From assembly GCF_004295125.1 (NCBI RefSeq), contig NZ_CP036170.1:2103501-2167500 (forward strand): DNA of 64,000 bases. Reading direction: 5' to 3'. Positions 18,034-26,072 of the stretch are shown piece after piece (the stretch's first letter is position 1; the number at the start of each line of letters is the position of its first letter). The position numbers and the translations under genes were made by a program. Source of the DNA: [Clostridium] scindens ATCC 35704 (lineage in GTDB: Bacteria; Bacillota; Clostridia; Lachnospirales; Lachnospiraceae). The notes under the pieces were generated by a model, which did no database searches, was not told the origin of the DNA, and worked only from the letters and a program-made list of their open reading frames with translations.

Positions 18034-19499
18034 TGAAGCATTCAATCAAGCGGCAGATGATTACGGTCTTTATTGGCCTGCTGGCATCCATGGTCCTAGT
18101 GCTTCTGATCATTAACGTCAGTTTTCTGGAACCATATTATATCAGCAACAAAGAGACGCAATTTATAGATATGTATGAAAAACTAAGCCAGTGTATGGAG
18201 AAGGGCACGATGGAGGACAAGGAAGTGTCTGTGAAAATGATCCATTTGGCGGAGAAGAACAATATATCATTCCTGATCGTAAATGATACCACAGGAAAAG
18301 GATATACCAATGTCTATGACTCGGATATGCTAGTAAACCAGCTGAGAGGATATTCGCTGAACCAGGCGCAGAAGGGGAGCAAGATTCTGGAAAGCACAAA
18401 GGAGTATCAGATCAGCCAGTCTTTCGACCCGTGGAACCAGACGGATTATATAGAGATGTGGGGAAGTTTTGACGACGGAAGCAGATTCCTGCTGCGCAGC
18501 CCGCTGGAAAGCATCAAAGAAAGCGCCGCCGTTTCCAACCGATTCCTGATCTATATTGGCAGCCTTCTGATTCTGATATCCGTGGTTCTTGTATGGTACT
18601 TTTCGAAGCGGCTTACAGATCCGATTCTGGAACTGGCGGTCCTGTCCGAGAAGATGGCAGATCTGGATTTTGACGCCAAGTATACCAGTGGAGGCAGCAA
18701 TGAGATTGGGGAATTAGGAGCCAATTTTAACCGAATGTCAGAGCGGCTTGAGAGCACTATATCTGAACTGAAAAAGGCAAATAACCGTTTGCTGGAAGAT
18801 ATTGAGCAGAAGGATAAGCTGGAGAAGATGCGCAACGAGTTCCTGGGAAATGTCTCCCATGAATTAAAGACGCCTATCGCCCTGATCCAGGGATATGCGG
18901 AAGGGCTGAGGGAAGGAGTCAATGAAGACGCGGAAAGCAGGGAATTCTACTGTGACGTCATCATGGATGAAGCGGCGAAGATGAACCAGATGGTTAAGAA
19001 TCTGCTGACGCTGAATCAGCTGGAGTTTGGCGATGAAGACATCGTGTTCGAGCGGTTTGATCTGACGGAACTTGTAAGAGGCGTTATCCAGAGCATGGAG
19101 ATCCTTGCCCAGCAGGCGGAGGCAAAGGTCATCTTCCGGCAGCAGGAGCCAGTGTATGTGTGGGCGGATGAATTCAAGGCAGAGCAGGTAGTACGCAACT
19201 ATATGAGCAATGCCTTCCATCATGTGGGAGGTGAGAAGGTAGTAGAGGTCAAGATGCTCTCAGATGGGGAGAAGGCAAGAGTAAGCGTATTTAATACAGG
19301 CGCTCCGATCCCGGAGGAAGATGTTGCGCATATCTGGGACAAGTTTTATAAGGTAGATAAGGCACATACCAGGGAATATGGAGGGAATGGCATCGGCTTG
19401 TCGATTGTAAAGGCGATCATGGAGTCTCTTCACCAGAAGTACGGATTGAATAATTATGACAATGGTGTTGAATTCTGGTTCGAACTTGATGTAAAATAA
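18030..19499 (+). CDS. Sensor histidine kinase (HAMP-HisKA-HATPase)
   Basis: 489 residues. The first membrane helix is at about 10-30, an extracytoplasmic sensor domain at about 31-170, and the second helix at about 171-191. Then come a HAMP linker (RLTDPILELAVLSEKMADLDF), a coiled linker, HisKA with H277 (NVSHELKTPIALIQGYAEG), and HATPase motifs (NYMSNAFHHV, FNTGAPIPEE, YGGNGIGLSIVKAI). The start overlaps the response regulator by ATGA. It resembles cell-envelope-sensing kinases of the PhoR/VanS type, but the ligand cannot be read from sequence. The histidine biosynthesis genes follow after 42 nt. Confidence 0.93.
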   Translation: MMKHSIKRQMITVFIGLLASMVLVLLIINVSFLEPYYISNKETQFIDMYEKLSQCMEKGTMEDKEVSVKMIHLAEKNNISFLIVNDTTGKGYTNVYDSDMLVNQLRGYSLNQAQKGSKILESTKEYQISQSFDPWNQTDYIEMWGSFDDGSRFLLRSPLESIKESAAVSNRFLIYIGSLLILISVVLVWYFSKRLTDPILELAVLSEKMADLDFDAKYTSGGSNEIGELGANFNRMSERLESTISELKKANNRLLEDIEQKDKLEKMRNEFLGNVSHELKTPIALIQGYAEGLREGVNEDAESREFYCDVIMDEAAKMNQMVKNLLTLNQLEFGDEDIVFERFDLTELVRGVIQSMEILAQQAEAKVIFRQQEPVYVWADEFKAEQVVRNYMSNAFHHVGGEKVVEVKMLSDGEKARVSVFNTGAPIPEEDVAHIWDKFYKVDKAHTREYGGNGIGLSIVKAIMESLHQKYGLNNYDNGVEFWFELDVK

Positions 19500-19541
19500 A
19501 ACGATACACTATACCGTACCAAAGAAAGGCAGGTCAGTACA

Positions 19542-20147
19542 TTGATAGCAATAATAGATTATGATGCCGGCAATATTAAGAGCGTGGAAAAAGCGCTGCA
19601 GCTTTTGAACCAGAAAGTAGTCATCACCAGAGAGCGGGATGCGATTTTGAAGGCGGACAAGGTAATTCTTCCGGGAGTGGGCTCCTTTGGAGACGCGATG
19701 GGGAAACTGCGCCAGTATGGGCTGGTGGAAGTGATAGAGGAAGTAGTAAGGCGCGGGACGCCGTTTCTCGGCATCTGCCTGGGGCTCCAGCTGCTATTTG
19801 AGAGAAGCGACGAGGCGCCGCAGATAGAAGGCCTTGGCATTCTGAAGGGGGAGATTCTTCGCATTCCGGATGGCGATGGGCTTAAGATTCCGCATATGGG
19901 ATGGAATTCCCTGAGATTCCCGAATCAGGGAAGGCTTTTCAAAGGCCTGCCCGAAGAGCCGTACGTATATTTCGTACATTCTTACTATCTTAAGGCAAAA
20001 GAGGAGGAGATCGTGACGGCTACCACCGAGTATGGCACTTTGATTCACGCTTCTGTGGAGAAAGGCAATGTATTCGCCTGCCAGTTCCATCCGGAGAAAA
20101 GCAGCGATACAGGAATCCAGATACTTAAGAATTTTGTGGAACTATAG
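19542..20147 (+). CDS. hisH: Imidazole glycerol phosphate synthase, glutaminase subunit
   Basis: A 201-residue class I glutamine amidotransferase that supplies ammonia to HisF. Catalytic triad: C79 in [12 protein letters not shown], and H183 and E185 in CQFHPEKSS. The oxyanion region [10 protein letters not shown] is present. The start is TTG 19542, preceded by AAAGGCAGG. The pair hisH-hisF stands apart from the rest of the his pathway here. A 14-nt gap precedes hisF. Confidence 0.95.
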   Translation: MIAIIDYDAGNIKSVEKALQLLNQKVVITRERDAILKADKVILPGVGSFGDAMGKLRQYGLVEVIEEVVRRGTPFLGICLGLQLLFERSDEAPQIEGLGILKGEILRIPDGDGLKIPHMGWNSLRFPNQGRLFKGLPEEPYVYFVHSYYLKAKEEEIVTATTEYGTLIHASVEKGNVFACQFHPEKSSDTGIQILKNFVEL

Positions 20148-20161
20148 ACGGAGGAGAGCGT

Positions 20162-20923
20162 ATGCATACAAAAAGAATCATTCCCTGCCTGGACGTGAAT
20201 AACGGACGCGTAGTAAAGGGCGTAAATTTTGTGGACTTGAAGGATGCCGGAGACCCGGTGGAGATTGGAAAGGCCTATGATAAGGCGGGGGCAGATGAAC
20301 TGGTATTTTTGGATATCACGGCAACATCCGATGCAAGGGGAACGGTCGTGGACATGGTACGCAAAGTAGCGGAGACGGTGTTTATACCATTTACTGTAGG
20401 AGGGGGAATCCGTACGGTTGAGGATTTCAAGATGCTGCTCAGGGAAGGCGCAGATAAGATCTCTATCAATTCTTCGGCCATTAATACCCCAAGGCTTATC
20501 TCGGACGCGGCAGACAAGTTCGGCAGCCAGTGCGTGGTGGTGGCGATCGATGCCAAGAAAAGACCCGATGACAGCGGATGGAACATCTATAAAAATGGGG
20601 GACGTATCGATGTGGGCATTGACGCGCTGGAATGGGCAAGGAAGGTCGAGAGCCTGGGAGCCGGAGAGATTCTTCTCACTAGCATGGACTGTGACGGGAC
20701 TAAGGCTGGCTATGACCTGGAACTGACCAGAGCCATTGCCGAGGCGGTTTCCATCCCGGTTATCGCGTCCGGCGGTGCAGGAACCATGGAACACTTTTAT
20801 GGGGCTCTGACGGAAGGAAAAGCAGATGCGGCTCTTGCCGCTTCCCTGTTCCATTATAAAGAACTGGAGATCCGGGAGGTGAAGGAATATCTGCGGAATA
20901 AGGGCGTATCCGTACGCCTGTAG
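20162..20923 (+). CDS. hisF: Imidazole glycerol phosphate synthase, cyclase subunit
   Basis: A 253-residue (beta/alpha)8 barrel that cyclises PRFAR plus ammonia to IGP and AICAR. It has catalytic D11 ([15 protein letters not shown]) and a second Asp in VVVAIDAKK, with phosphate-binding segments [10 protein letters not shown] and [11 protein letters not shown]. Length is normal. GGAGGAGAGCGT precedes the start. The AICAR by-product links to purine synthesis, whose genes lie 36 kb downstream. Confidence 0.96.
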   Translation: MHTKRIIPCLDVNNGRVVKGVNFVDLKDAGDPVEIGKAYDKAGADELVFLDITATSDARGTVVDMVRKVAETVFIPFTVGGGIRTVEDFKMLLREGADKISINSSAINTPRLISDAADKFGSQCVVVAIDAKKRPDDSGWNIYKNGGRIDVGIDALEWARKVESLGAGEILLTSMDCDGTKAGYDLELTRAIAEAVSIPVIASGGAGTMEHFYGALTEGKADAALAASLFHYKELEIREVKEYLRNKGVSVRL

Positions 20924-20941
20924 CATGGAAGGAATTAGAAT

Positions 20942-21610
20942 ATGGCAGCGATTAATAATGACTGGCTCGAGGCTCTAAATGATGAGTTTAAGAAGCCGTA
21001 TTACAAGAAGTTATTTGCGACAGTAAACCAGGAGTATAAGACCAGGCTGATTTTCCCGCCGGCAGACGATGTCTTCAATGCATTTCATCTGACGCCACTA
21101 CATAAAGTAAAGGTAGTGATTCTGGGACAGGATCCCTACCATAACAATGGGCAGGCTCATGGGCTGTGCTTTTCCGTGAAAAAAGGAGTGGAGATTCCGC
21201 CATCCCTGGTGAACATCTATCAGGAACTTCATGATGATCTCGGATGCGCCATCCCGGAACATGGATGCCTGACCAAGTGGGCCGAGCAGGGCGTCCTTAT
21301 GCTGAATACGGTTCTGACCGTACGCGCCCATCAGGCGAATTCCCACAGGGGAATCGGCTGGGAAGAATTTACAGATGCCGCGATCATGGCTTTAAATGGC
21401 CAGGACAGGCCTATCGTATTCATCCTATGGGGGAGCCCTGCACAGCAGAAGGCAAAAATGCTTAATAATCCGAAGCATTTGATCCTAAAAGCGCCCCATC
21501 CAAGCCCGTTATCCGCATTCAGAGGATTCTTTGGAAGCAGGCCATTTGGCAAGACCAACGCATTTCTTGAGGCACATGGGATAGAGCCGATTGACTGGCA
21601 GATTGATTAG
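20942..21610 (+). CDS. ung: Uracil-DNA glycosylase (family 1)
   Basis: 222 residues. It removes uracil from DNA in base-excision repair. The water-activating loop is GQDPYH (62-67, catalytic D64), the uracil-binding LMLNTVLTV follows, and the Leu-intercalation loop HPSPLSAFRGFFGSRPF lies near residue 187. GGAAGGAATTAGAAT precedes the start. It lies 18 nt after hisF and 17 nt before lpdA, so it is probably co-transcribed with them despite no functional link. Confidence 0.96.
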   Translation: MAAINNDWLEALNDEFKKPYYKKLFATVNQEYKTRLIFPPADDVFNAFHLTPLHKVKVVILGQDPYHNNGQAHGLCFSVKKGVEIPPSLVNIYQELHDDLGCAIPEHGCLTKWAEQGVLMLNTVLTVRAHQANSHRGIGWEEFTDAAIMALNGQDRPIVFILWGSPAQQKAKMLNNPKHLILKAPHPSPLSAFRGFFGSRPFGKTNAFLEAHGIEPIDWQID

Positions 21611-21627
21611 AAATAGGGAGGTATGTA

Positions 21628-23055
21628 ATGGGAAAACAATATGATCTGATTATTATCGGCGCCGGCCCGGGCGGGTATGTTGCCGCCAAGAAGGCAGCGA
21701 AGCTTGGAATGTCGGTAGTGATTATTGATAAAGGAGACGTGGGCGGGACCTGCATCAACAGGGGATGCATTCCCACAAAAGCCCTGGTGCACGCGGCAAT
21801 GCTGTACCGGGAGATGACAGAATGCGAAAAGTTCGGGCTGTCAGCAGAGAAGGTCGGGTTCGACCTGCAGAAGATATATGAGTATAAGGATCTTTCCGCG
21901 GCCCGGATGCGGGAGGAACTGGAAAAAGAATTTAAAGAACTTGGGGTAGTCAGCGTAAGGGGAAACGCAACTATCCAGAGCGACAAAAAGGTCAGGGTAG
22001 TTACTCCAAAGAAGGAAGAAGTGTACTATTATGGCAAGTATATCCTGATCGCTACCGGAGCAAAAGCCCGCACGATCGATATTCCTGGTCTGGACCTTCC
22101 TGGAGTCATGACCAGCGAAGAATTGCTGACGTCCAATGAGAGCCAGTACCGCAGGCTGCTGATTCTGGGCGGGGGGGTTATCGGAATCGAGCTGGCGACC
22201 GTATTCAATGCGCTTGGCAGCGAAGTGACGATCGTAGAAGTATCAGACAGGCTGCTTCCCAATATGGACAGCGAATTTTCATCTGCGTTGGAAGAAATCC
22301 TTACGAACCGCGGAATCAGCATTTATAGGGAAAGCATACTGGAAAGGGTGACACAGCAGGAGGATGGCGTAGGATGCCATTTTGTGTATAAAGGGGAGAA
22401 TAAGCAGGTTGACGTGGATGCTGTCCTGGTATCCGTAGGAAGGGTTGCGAATACGGAAGGACTCTTTGATCCGGATGTCCGTGTCAAGATGGAAAATGGA
22501 AGGATTATCGTAGATGACTTTTACATGACCAATATTCCGGGGATCTATGCCATCGGCGATGTTACCGGAGGAATCCAGCTGGCTCATGTGGCTTCAGCTC
22601 AGGCAACCTATGTAGTGGAAAGGATGAACGATGTAGAGCCGTCCGTCATTATCGAGATGGTACCCAGTTGCCTGTTTGCCTCTATTTCCATCGTACCCAG
22701 CTGTCTGTACACGGATCCGGAGATTGCGTCAGTGGGGATTACGGAAGAAGAGGCCCGAAGAAAGGGGATTTCCCTTCGCTGCGGCAAATATATCATGGAT
22801 GTAAATGGACAGTCTATTATTTCCAAGGAAGAGCAGGGATTCATAAAAGTACTGTTCGCGGCCGACAGCGATGTACTTTTGGGCGCCCAGCTGATGTGCC
22901 AGAGGGCAACCGACATGATTGGTGAATTGGCTACGGCCATAGCGAACGGCCTGACTTCTTCCCAGTTAATGTATGCGATGCGCGCCCATCCTACGTTCAA
23001 CGAGGCCATTTCCTGCGCGGTCGAAAACAGCAGGGAGCAGGCTTCCAGATGGTAG
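21628..23055 (+). CDS. lpdA: Dihydrolipoyl dehydrogenase-like flavoprotein (with an 11-residue internal duplication)
   Basis: 475 residues. FAD-binding GAGPGG (11-16), redox disulfide C42/C47 (GGTCINRGCIPTK), NAD-binding GGGVIGIELATVF, the second FAD motif YAIGDVTGG, and the C-terminal active-site histidine in AHPTFNEA. It reoxidises dihydrolipoyl groups of 2-oxoacid dehydrogenase or glycine cleavage complexes. No E1/E2 or gcv genes are nearby, and no lipoyl domain is fused. Residues 344-354 (MVPSCLFASIS) and the following IVPSCLYTDPE are near-copies, 33 nt apart, inserted at the start of the dimerisation domain. This may perturb structure. GGGAGGTATGTA precedes the start. Confidence 0.9.
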   Translation: MGKQYDLIIIGAGPGGYVAAKKAAKLGMSVVIIDKGDVGGTCINRGCIPTKALVHAAMLYREMTECEKFGLSAEKVGFDLQKIYEYKDLSAARMREELEKEFKELGVVSVRGNATIQSDKKVRVVTPKKEEVYYYGKYILIATGAKARTIDIPGLDLPGVMTSEELLTSNESQYRRLLILGGGVIGIELATVFNALGSEVTIVEVSDRLLPNMDSEFSSALEEILTNRGISIYRESILERVTQQEDGVGCHFVYKGENKQVDVDAVLVSVGRVANTEGLFDPDVRVKMENGRIIVDDFYMTNIPGIYAIGDVTGGIQLAHVASAQATYVVERMNDVEPSVIIEMVPSCLFASISIVPSCLYTDPEIASVGITEEEARRKGISLRCGKYIMDVNGQSIISKEEQGFIKVLFAADSDVLLGAQLMCQRATDMIGELATAIANGLTSSQLMYAMRAHPTFNEAISCAVENSREQASRW

Positions 23056-23103
23056 TGGACTTGGGATGGGTTCCATTTTGATTAATAGAGTTTTTAAGAT
23101 TTG

Positions 23104-23133
23104 CGCCATGGACGAAAATCCATGGTGTTTTTT
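23104..23133 (+). terminator. Terminator after lpdA
   Basis: CGCCATGGA pairs with TCCATGGTG around a CGAAAA loop, then TTTTTT. Confidence 0.85.
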
Positions 23134-23156
23134 CATTCCTTTTTCAAGATTATATA

Positions 23157-23185
23157 TTGACAATCCATAATGAAGTGCATATAAT
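23157..23185 (+). promoter_or_regulatory. Consensus sigma-A promoter of the first metal ATPase
   Basis: TTGACA (23157-23162), 17 nt, TATAAT (23180-23185). A full-consensus promoter just upstream of a long palindrome implies strong but repressed expression. Confidence 0.85.
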
Positions 23186-23190
23186 ATAAA

Positions 23191-23220
23191 TGAACATATG
23201 AATAACTGTTCATATGTTCA
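23191..23220. promoter_or_regulatory. ArsR/SmtB-type operator
   Basis: A perfect inverted repeat: TGAACATATGAA, six bases (TAACTG), TTCATATGTTCA. The core ATGAATAACTGTTCAT closely resembles the 12-2-12 SmtB/CzrA-type metal-sensor sites (TGAACA..TTATTCA). It begins 6 nt after the -10, at the transcription start. The likely ligand is the ArsR protein at 25682. Confidence 0.82.
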
Positions 23221-23257
23221 TGCGAAGTCATAACAATCATTCAGGAGGATTTGAGAT

Positions 23258-25531
23258 ATGAAAGAAGTAGAAAGAGTGCCGGGAACGCCGGGCCACGAAG
23301 CGTGCGGATGCGGCCATGAGCACCATCATGAGCATGGGCATGAAGAGCATGAGCACCACCATCATGAACACGAAGAAGCAGCATCCCGGGAGACGGTTCC
23401 AATGCCGGAGGGTGTTGAAAAGAGAGTGTATATTCTTGAGAATCTGGGCTGTGCCAATTGTGCGGCCAAGATGGAGCGCATGATCAGGGAACTTCCAGGG
23501 GTTAGGATGGCTACCATTACGTACGCCACGAAGCAGCTGGCAGTAGCGGCAGACCATCAGGAAGCATTGCTTCCGGAATTCAGAAGAATATGCGCATCCA
23601 TTGAGGAAGGCGTAACGGTGACGCCAAGGGATTATACGCCTGTAAAAAAGCAGGAAAAGACCAGCGTTATCCAGGATAAGAAGGCGGATATCCTGGCCAT
23701 AGCCGTGGGGGCTGTGATGTTTGTGGCAGGAGAAGTGATAGAGCATCTTTATCCGGCATCCTTGATCAGTGCAATACTGTTTATAGCGGCATACGTGATC
23801 CTGGGCCTTGGCATTATCTGGACGGCAGTTAAGAATCTCGCAAAGGGGCACGTGTTTGATGAGAACTTCCTAATGAGCGTGGCAACGCTGGCGGCATTCG
23901 CCATCGGTGACTTTGCGGAAGCGGTAGGCGTTATGCTGTTCTACCGGGTTGGAGAACTGTTTGAAGATATTGCGGTAAGCCGCAGCAGATCCCAGATCAT
24001 GGAAGCGGTTGATCTGAGACCTGAAGTTGTAAACATTGTCCATGGAGACGAAGCAGAGAGCATCCCGGCCCAGGATGCAAAGGTGGGGGATATTATCCTG
24101 ATCCGTCCGGGCGACCGGATTCCATTAGACGGCGTCATCGTTGAAGGAAGAAGCCAGATCGATACCTCGCCGGTTACCGGGGAGCCGGTTCCGGTAAACG
24201 TATATCCGGGAACTGAAGTCTACTCCGGCTGCGTAAATGACCAGGGGGTTCTGAAGATGGAGGTAAAAAAGCCTCTCAGCGAGTCTATGGTCACCCGAAT
24301 ATTGGATTCCGTAGAAAATGCGGCTGCCAGCAAGCCGAAGATCGACCGCTTCATTACCAAGTTCGCCAGGATCTATACTCCGGTGGTCGTAGCGGTCGCA
24401 GTTGCTACGGCAGTCATCCCTTCGCTGGTTACCGGCGAGTGGAATCACTGGATCTATACGGCGATTACGTTCCTGGTAATCAGTTGTCCATGCGCTCTGG
24501 TACTCAGCGTTCCTCTGGCCTTCTTCTCGGGAATCGGCGCAGGCTCTAAGAGGGGAATTCTCTTTAAAGGGGGAGTAGCCATTGAAGCGCTTAAGGATGT
24601 AAAGGCTATCGTTATGGATAAGACGGGAACCATAACGAAGGGAAACTTTGTCGTACAGCAGGTGGTTTCCTTGAAAAAATTGACGCAGAAGCAGATTCTC
24701 ACAATAGCTGCGGACTGCGAACTTAGTTCGACGCACCCCATCGGTACCAGCATCGTGTCGGCGGCAAGGGAGAAGAACCTGGAACTTTCCAGTCCGAAAG
24801 AAGCAGAGGAAATCTCGGGCAAGGGGATTCGCGCCGTGTTCCCGGAAGGAACCGTGCTGTGCGGTAGCAAGGGGCTTCTGGAAAAATACGGAGTGGATGT
24901 CAGCGAATATAAGTCGGACCTGTATGGCACAGAAGTGCTGGTAGCGGTAGATGGCGAATTGGAAGGCTATCTGGTGGTCGCAGATGTAATCAAGCCGGAA
25001 GCAGGGGCATCCGTGAAGCGTATGAAGTCGCAGAATCTGATTACGGCTATGCTGACAGGAGATGCCAGGGACAATGCCATGGCAGTTGCAAAAGAGACCG
25101 GGATTGACGAAGTCCATGCCCAGCTCCTGCCGGAAGATAAATTAAGCCATTTAAAGCAGATCCGTAAGGAACATGGCTCCGTCATGTTCGTAGGCGATGG
25201 CATCAACGATGCGCCGGTTCTTGCAGGGGCAGATGTAGGCGCTGCCATGGGGAACGGGGCGGATGCCGCGATCGAGGCGGCGGATGTGGTATTCATGACA
25301 TCCTCGGTGGATGCCATACCGGAAGCGGTTTCCATTGCAAGGAAGACCGGGAAAATCGCCATGCAGAATGTAGTATTCGCGCTGGCCATCAAATTCCTTA
25401 TCATGATTCTTGGATTCACAGGCTATGCCAATATGTGGATGGCGGTATTTGCCGACACAGGCGTTGCAATGCTTTGCGTACTGAATTCAATCCGGATACT
25501 GTACGCCAGTCAAAAAAGTGGCAATGCATAA
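23258..25531 (+). CDS. Zn/Cd/Pb-type P1B ATPase with His-rich N-terminus (CadA/ZntA-like)
   Basis: A 757-residue heavy-metal exporter. The N-terminus is strikingly His/Glu-rich (residues 13-38), followed by an HMA domain with GCANC (C65, C68). Then come membrane helices, the actuator loop TGEP, the ion-site motif C410-P-C412 (SCPCALV), phosphorylated D454 (DKTGT), HP motif (STHPIG) and GDGINDAP. K712 in TM7 and D733 in TM8 (ADTGVAM) are the invariant pair of Zn/Cd (P1B-2) pumps. A palindromic ArsR-type operator sits at its promoter. AGGAGGATTTGAGAT precedes the start. Confidence 0.93.
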   Translation: MKEVERVPGTPGHEACGCGHEHHHEHGHEEHEHHHHEHEEAASRETVPMPEGVEKRVYILENLGCANCAAKMERMIRELPGVRMATITYATKQLAVAADHQEALLPEFRRICASIEEGVTVTPRDYTPVKKQEKTSVIQDKKADILAIAVGAVMFVAGEVIEHLYPASLISAILFIAAYVILGLGIIWTAVKNLAKGHVFDENFLMSVATLAAFAIGDFAEAVGVMLFYRVGELFEDIAVSRSRSQIMEAVDLRPEVVNIVHGDEAESIPAQDAKVGDIILIRPGDRIPLDGVIVEGRSQIDTSPVTGEPVPVNVYPGTEVYSGCVNDQGVLKMEVKKPLSESMVTRILDSVENAAASKPKIDRFITKFARIYTPVVVAVAVATAVIPSLVTGEWNHWIYTAITFLVISCPCALVLSVPLAFFSGIGAGSKRGILFKGGVAIEALKDVKAIVMDKTGTITKGNFVVQQVVSLKKLTQKQILTIAADCELSSTHPIGTSIVSAAREKNLELSSPKEAEEISGKGIRAVFPEGTVLCGSKGLLEKYGVDVSEYKSDLYGTEVLVAVDGELEGYLVVADVIKPEAGASVKRMKSQNLITAMLTGDARDNAMAVAKETGIDEVHAQLLPEDKLSHLKQIRKEHGSVMFVGDGINDAPVLAGADVGAAMGNGADAAIEAADVVFMTSSVDAIPEAVSIARKTGKIAMQNVVFALAIKFLIMILGFTGYANMWMAVFADTGVAMLCVLNSIRILYASQKSGNA

Positions 25532-25567
25532 GAAATAGTTACGAAAATATTAATTTTAATTCATTTA

Positions 25568-25604
25568 ATGCCAAATGGTTGAAATAACAATCACCATTTG
25601 GCAT
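25568..25604 (+). terminator. Hairpin after the first ATPase
   Basis: ATGCCAAATGGT (25568-25579) pairs perfectly with ACCATTTGGCAT (25593-25604), a 12-bp stem. No real U-tract follows (AATTAATAAA), so it may act as a transcript stabiliser or partial terminator. Confidence 0.55.
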
Positions 25605-25609
25605 AATTA

Positions 25610-25629
25610 ATAAATGAGTGAATATTTAT
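25610..25629. promoter_or_regulatory. Candidate second ArsR operator
   Basis: ATAAAT-N8-ATTTAT, an AT-rich imperfect palindrome with TGAGTGAA-like core. It lies just upstream of the arsR promoter. Similarity to SmtB/CadC-type sites is moderate. Confidence 0.45.
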
Positions 25630-25634
25630 ACCTA

Positions 25635-25663
25635 TTGGATCATACCGCGATAGGGCTTATAAT
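25635..25663 (+). promoter_or_regulatory. Sigma-A-like promoter of the arsR-type gene
   Basis: TTGGAT (25635-25640), 17 nt, TATAAT (25658-25663), 18 nt before the ATG. Confidence 0.65.
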
Positions 25664-25681
25664 GTTGAAAGGAAGGAATGT

Positions 25682-26041
25682 ATGAAGAAGACAGAAGTAG
25701 AGTGCTGCGATATTACATGCATTCATGATGATAAAGTCCGTACAGTCCGGCAGAGGATGCCGGAGGAAGAACGGTTAAAAGAACTGGCGGATTTTTACAA
25801 AGTGTTTGCGGATGCTACCAGAATCAAGATTTTGTGGATTCTGCTGGAATCAGAGATGTGCGTCTGCGACCTGGCAGAGATTCTGGGGATGACCCAGTCG
25901 GCCATCTCGCATCAGCTTAGAGTCTTAAAGCAGATGAAGCTGGTAAAGAATAGAAGAGACGGGAAGACAGTATACTATTCATTGGCCGATGGCCATATCC
26001 AGACGATAATCAGTCAGGGAATGGAGCATATCGCGGAATAG
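25682..26041 (+). CDS. ArsR/SmtB-family metal-sensing repressor (CadC/SmtB-like)
   Basis: A 119-residue winged-helix repressor. It carries ligand sets typical of three known sensor sites: an N-terminal cysteine group (C8, C9, C13, H15; ECCDITCIH) as in CadC, the alpha3 motif E58-x-C60-V-C62-D63 as in ArsR/CadC, and the alpha5 zinc set D103-x-H105 and H116-x2-E119 as in SmtB/CzrA. The recognition helix is MTQSAISHQLRVLKQ. This suggests response to Cd/Pb through thiols and to Zn through alpha5. It sits between two P1B ATPase genes, which are its probable targets. GAAAGGAAGGAATGT precedes the start. Confidence 0.93.
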   Translation: MKKTEVECCDITCIHDDKVRTVRQRMPEEERLKELADFYKVFADATRIKILWILLESEMCVCDLAEILGMTQSAISHQLRVLKQMKLVKNRRDGKTVYYSLADGHIQTIISQGMEHIAE

Positions 26042-26072
26042 TTTTCATATAGTTATCAAAAAGGACAATATT

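Noticed and set aside
20045-20926. A 293-residue frame antisense to hisF
   Set aside because: Shadow frame with no domain.
24125-25117. A 330-residue frame antisense to the first ATPase gene
   Set aside because: Fully inside a confident gene; no recognisable domain or ribosome site.
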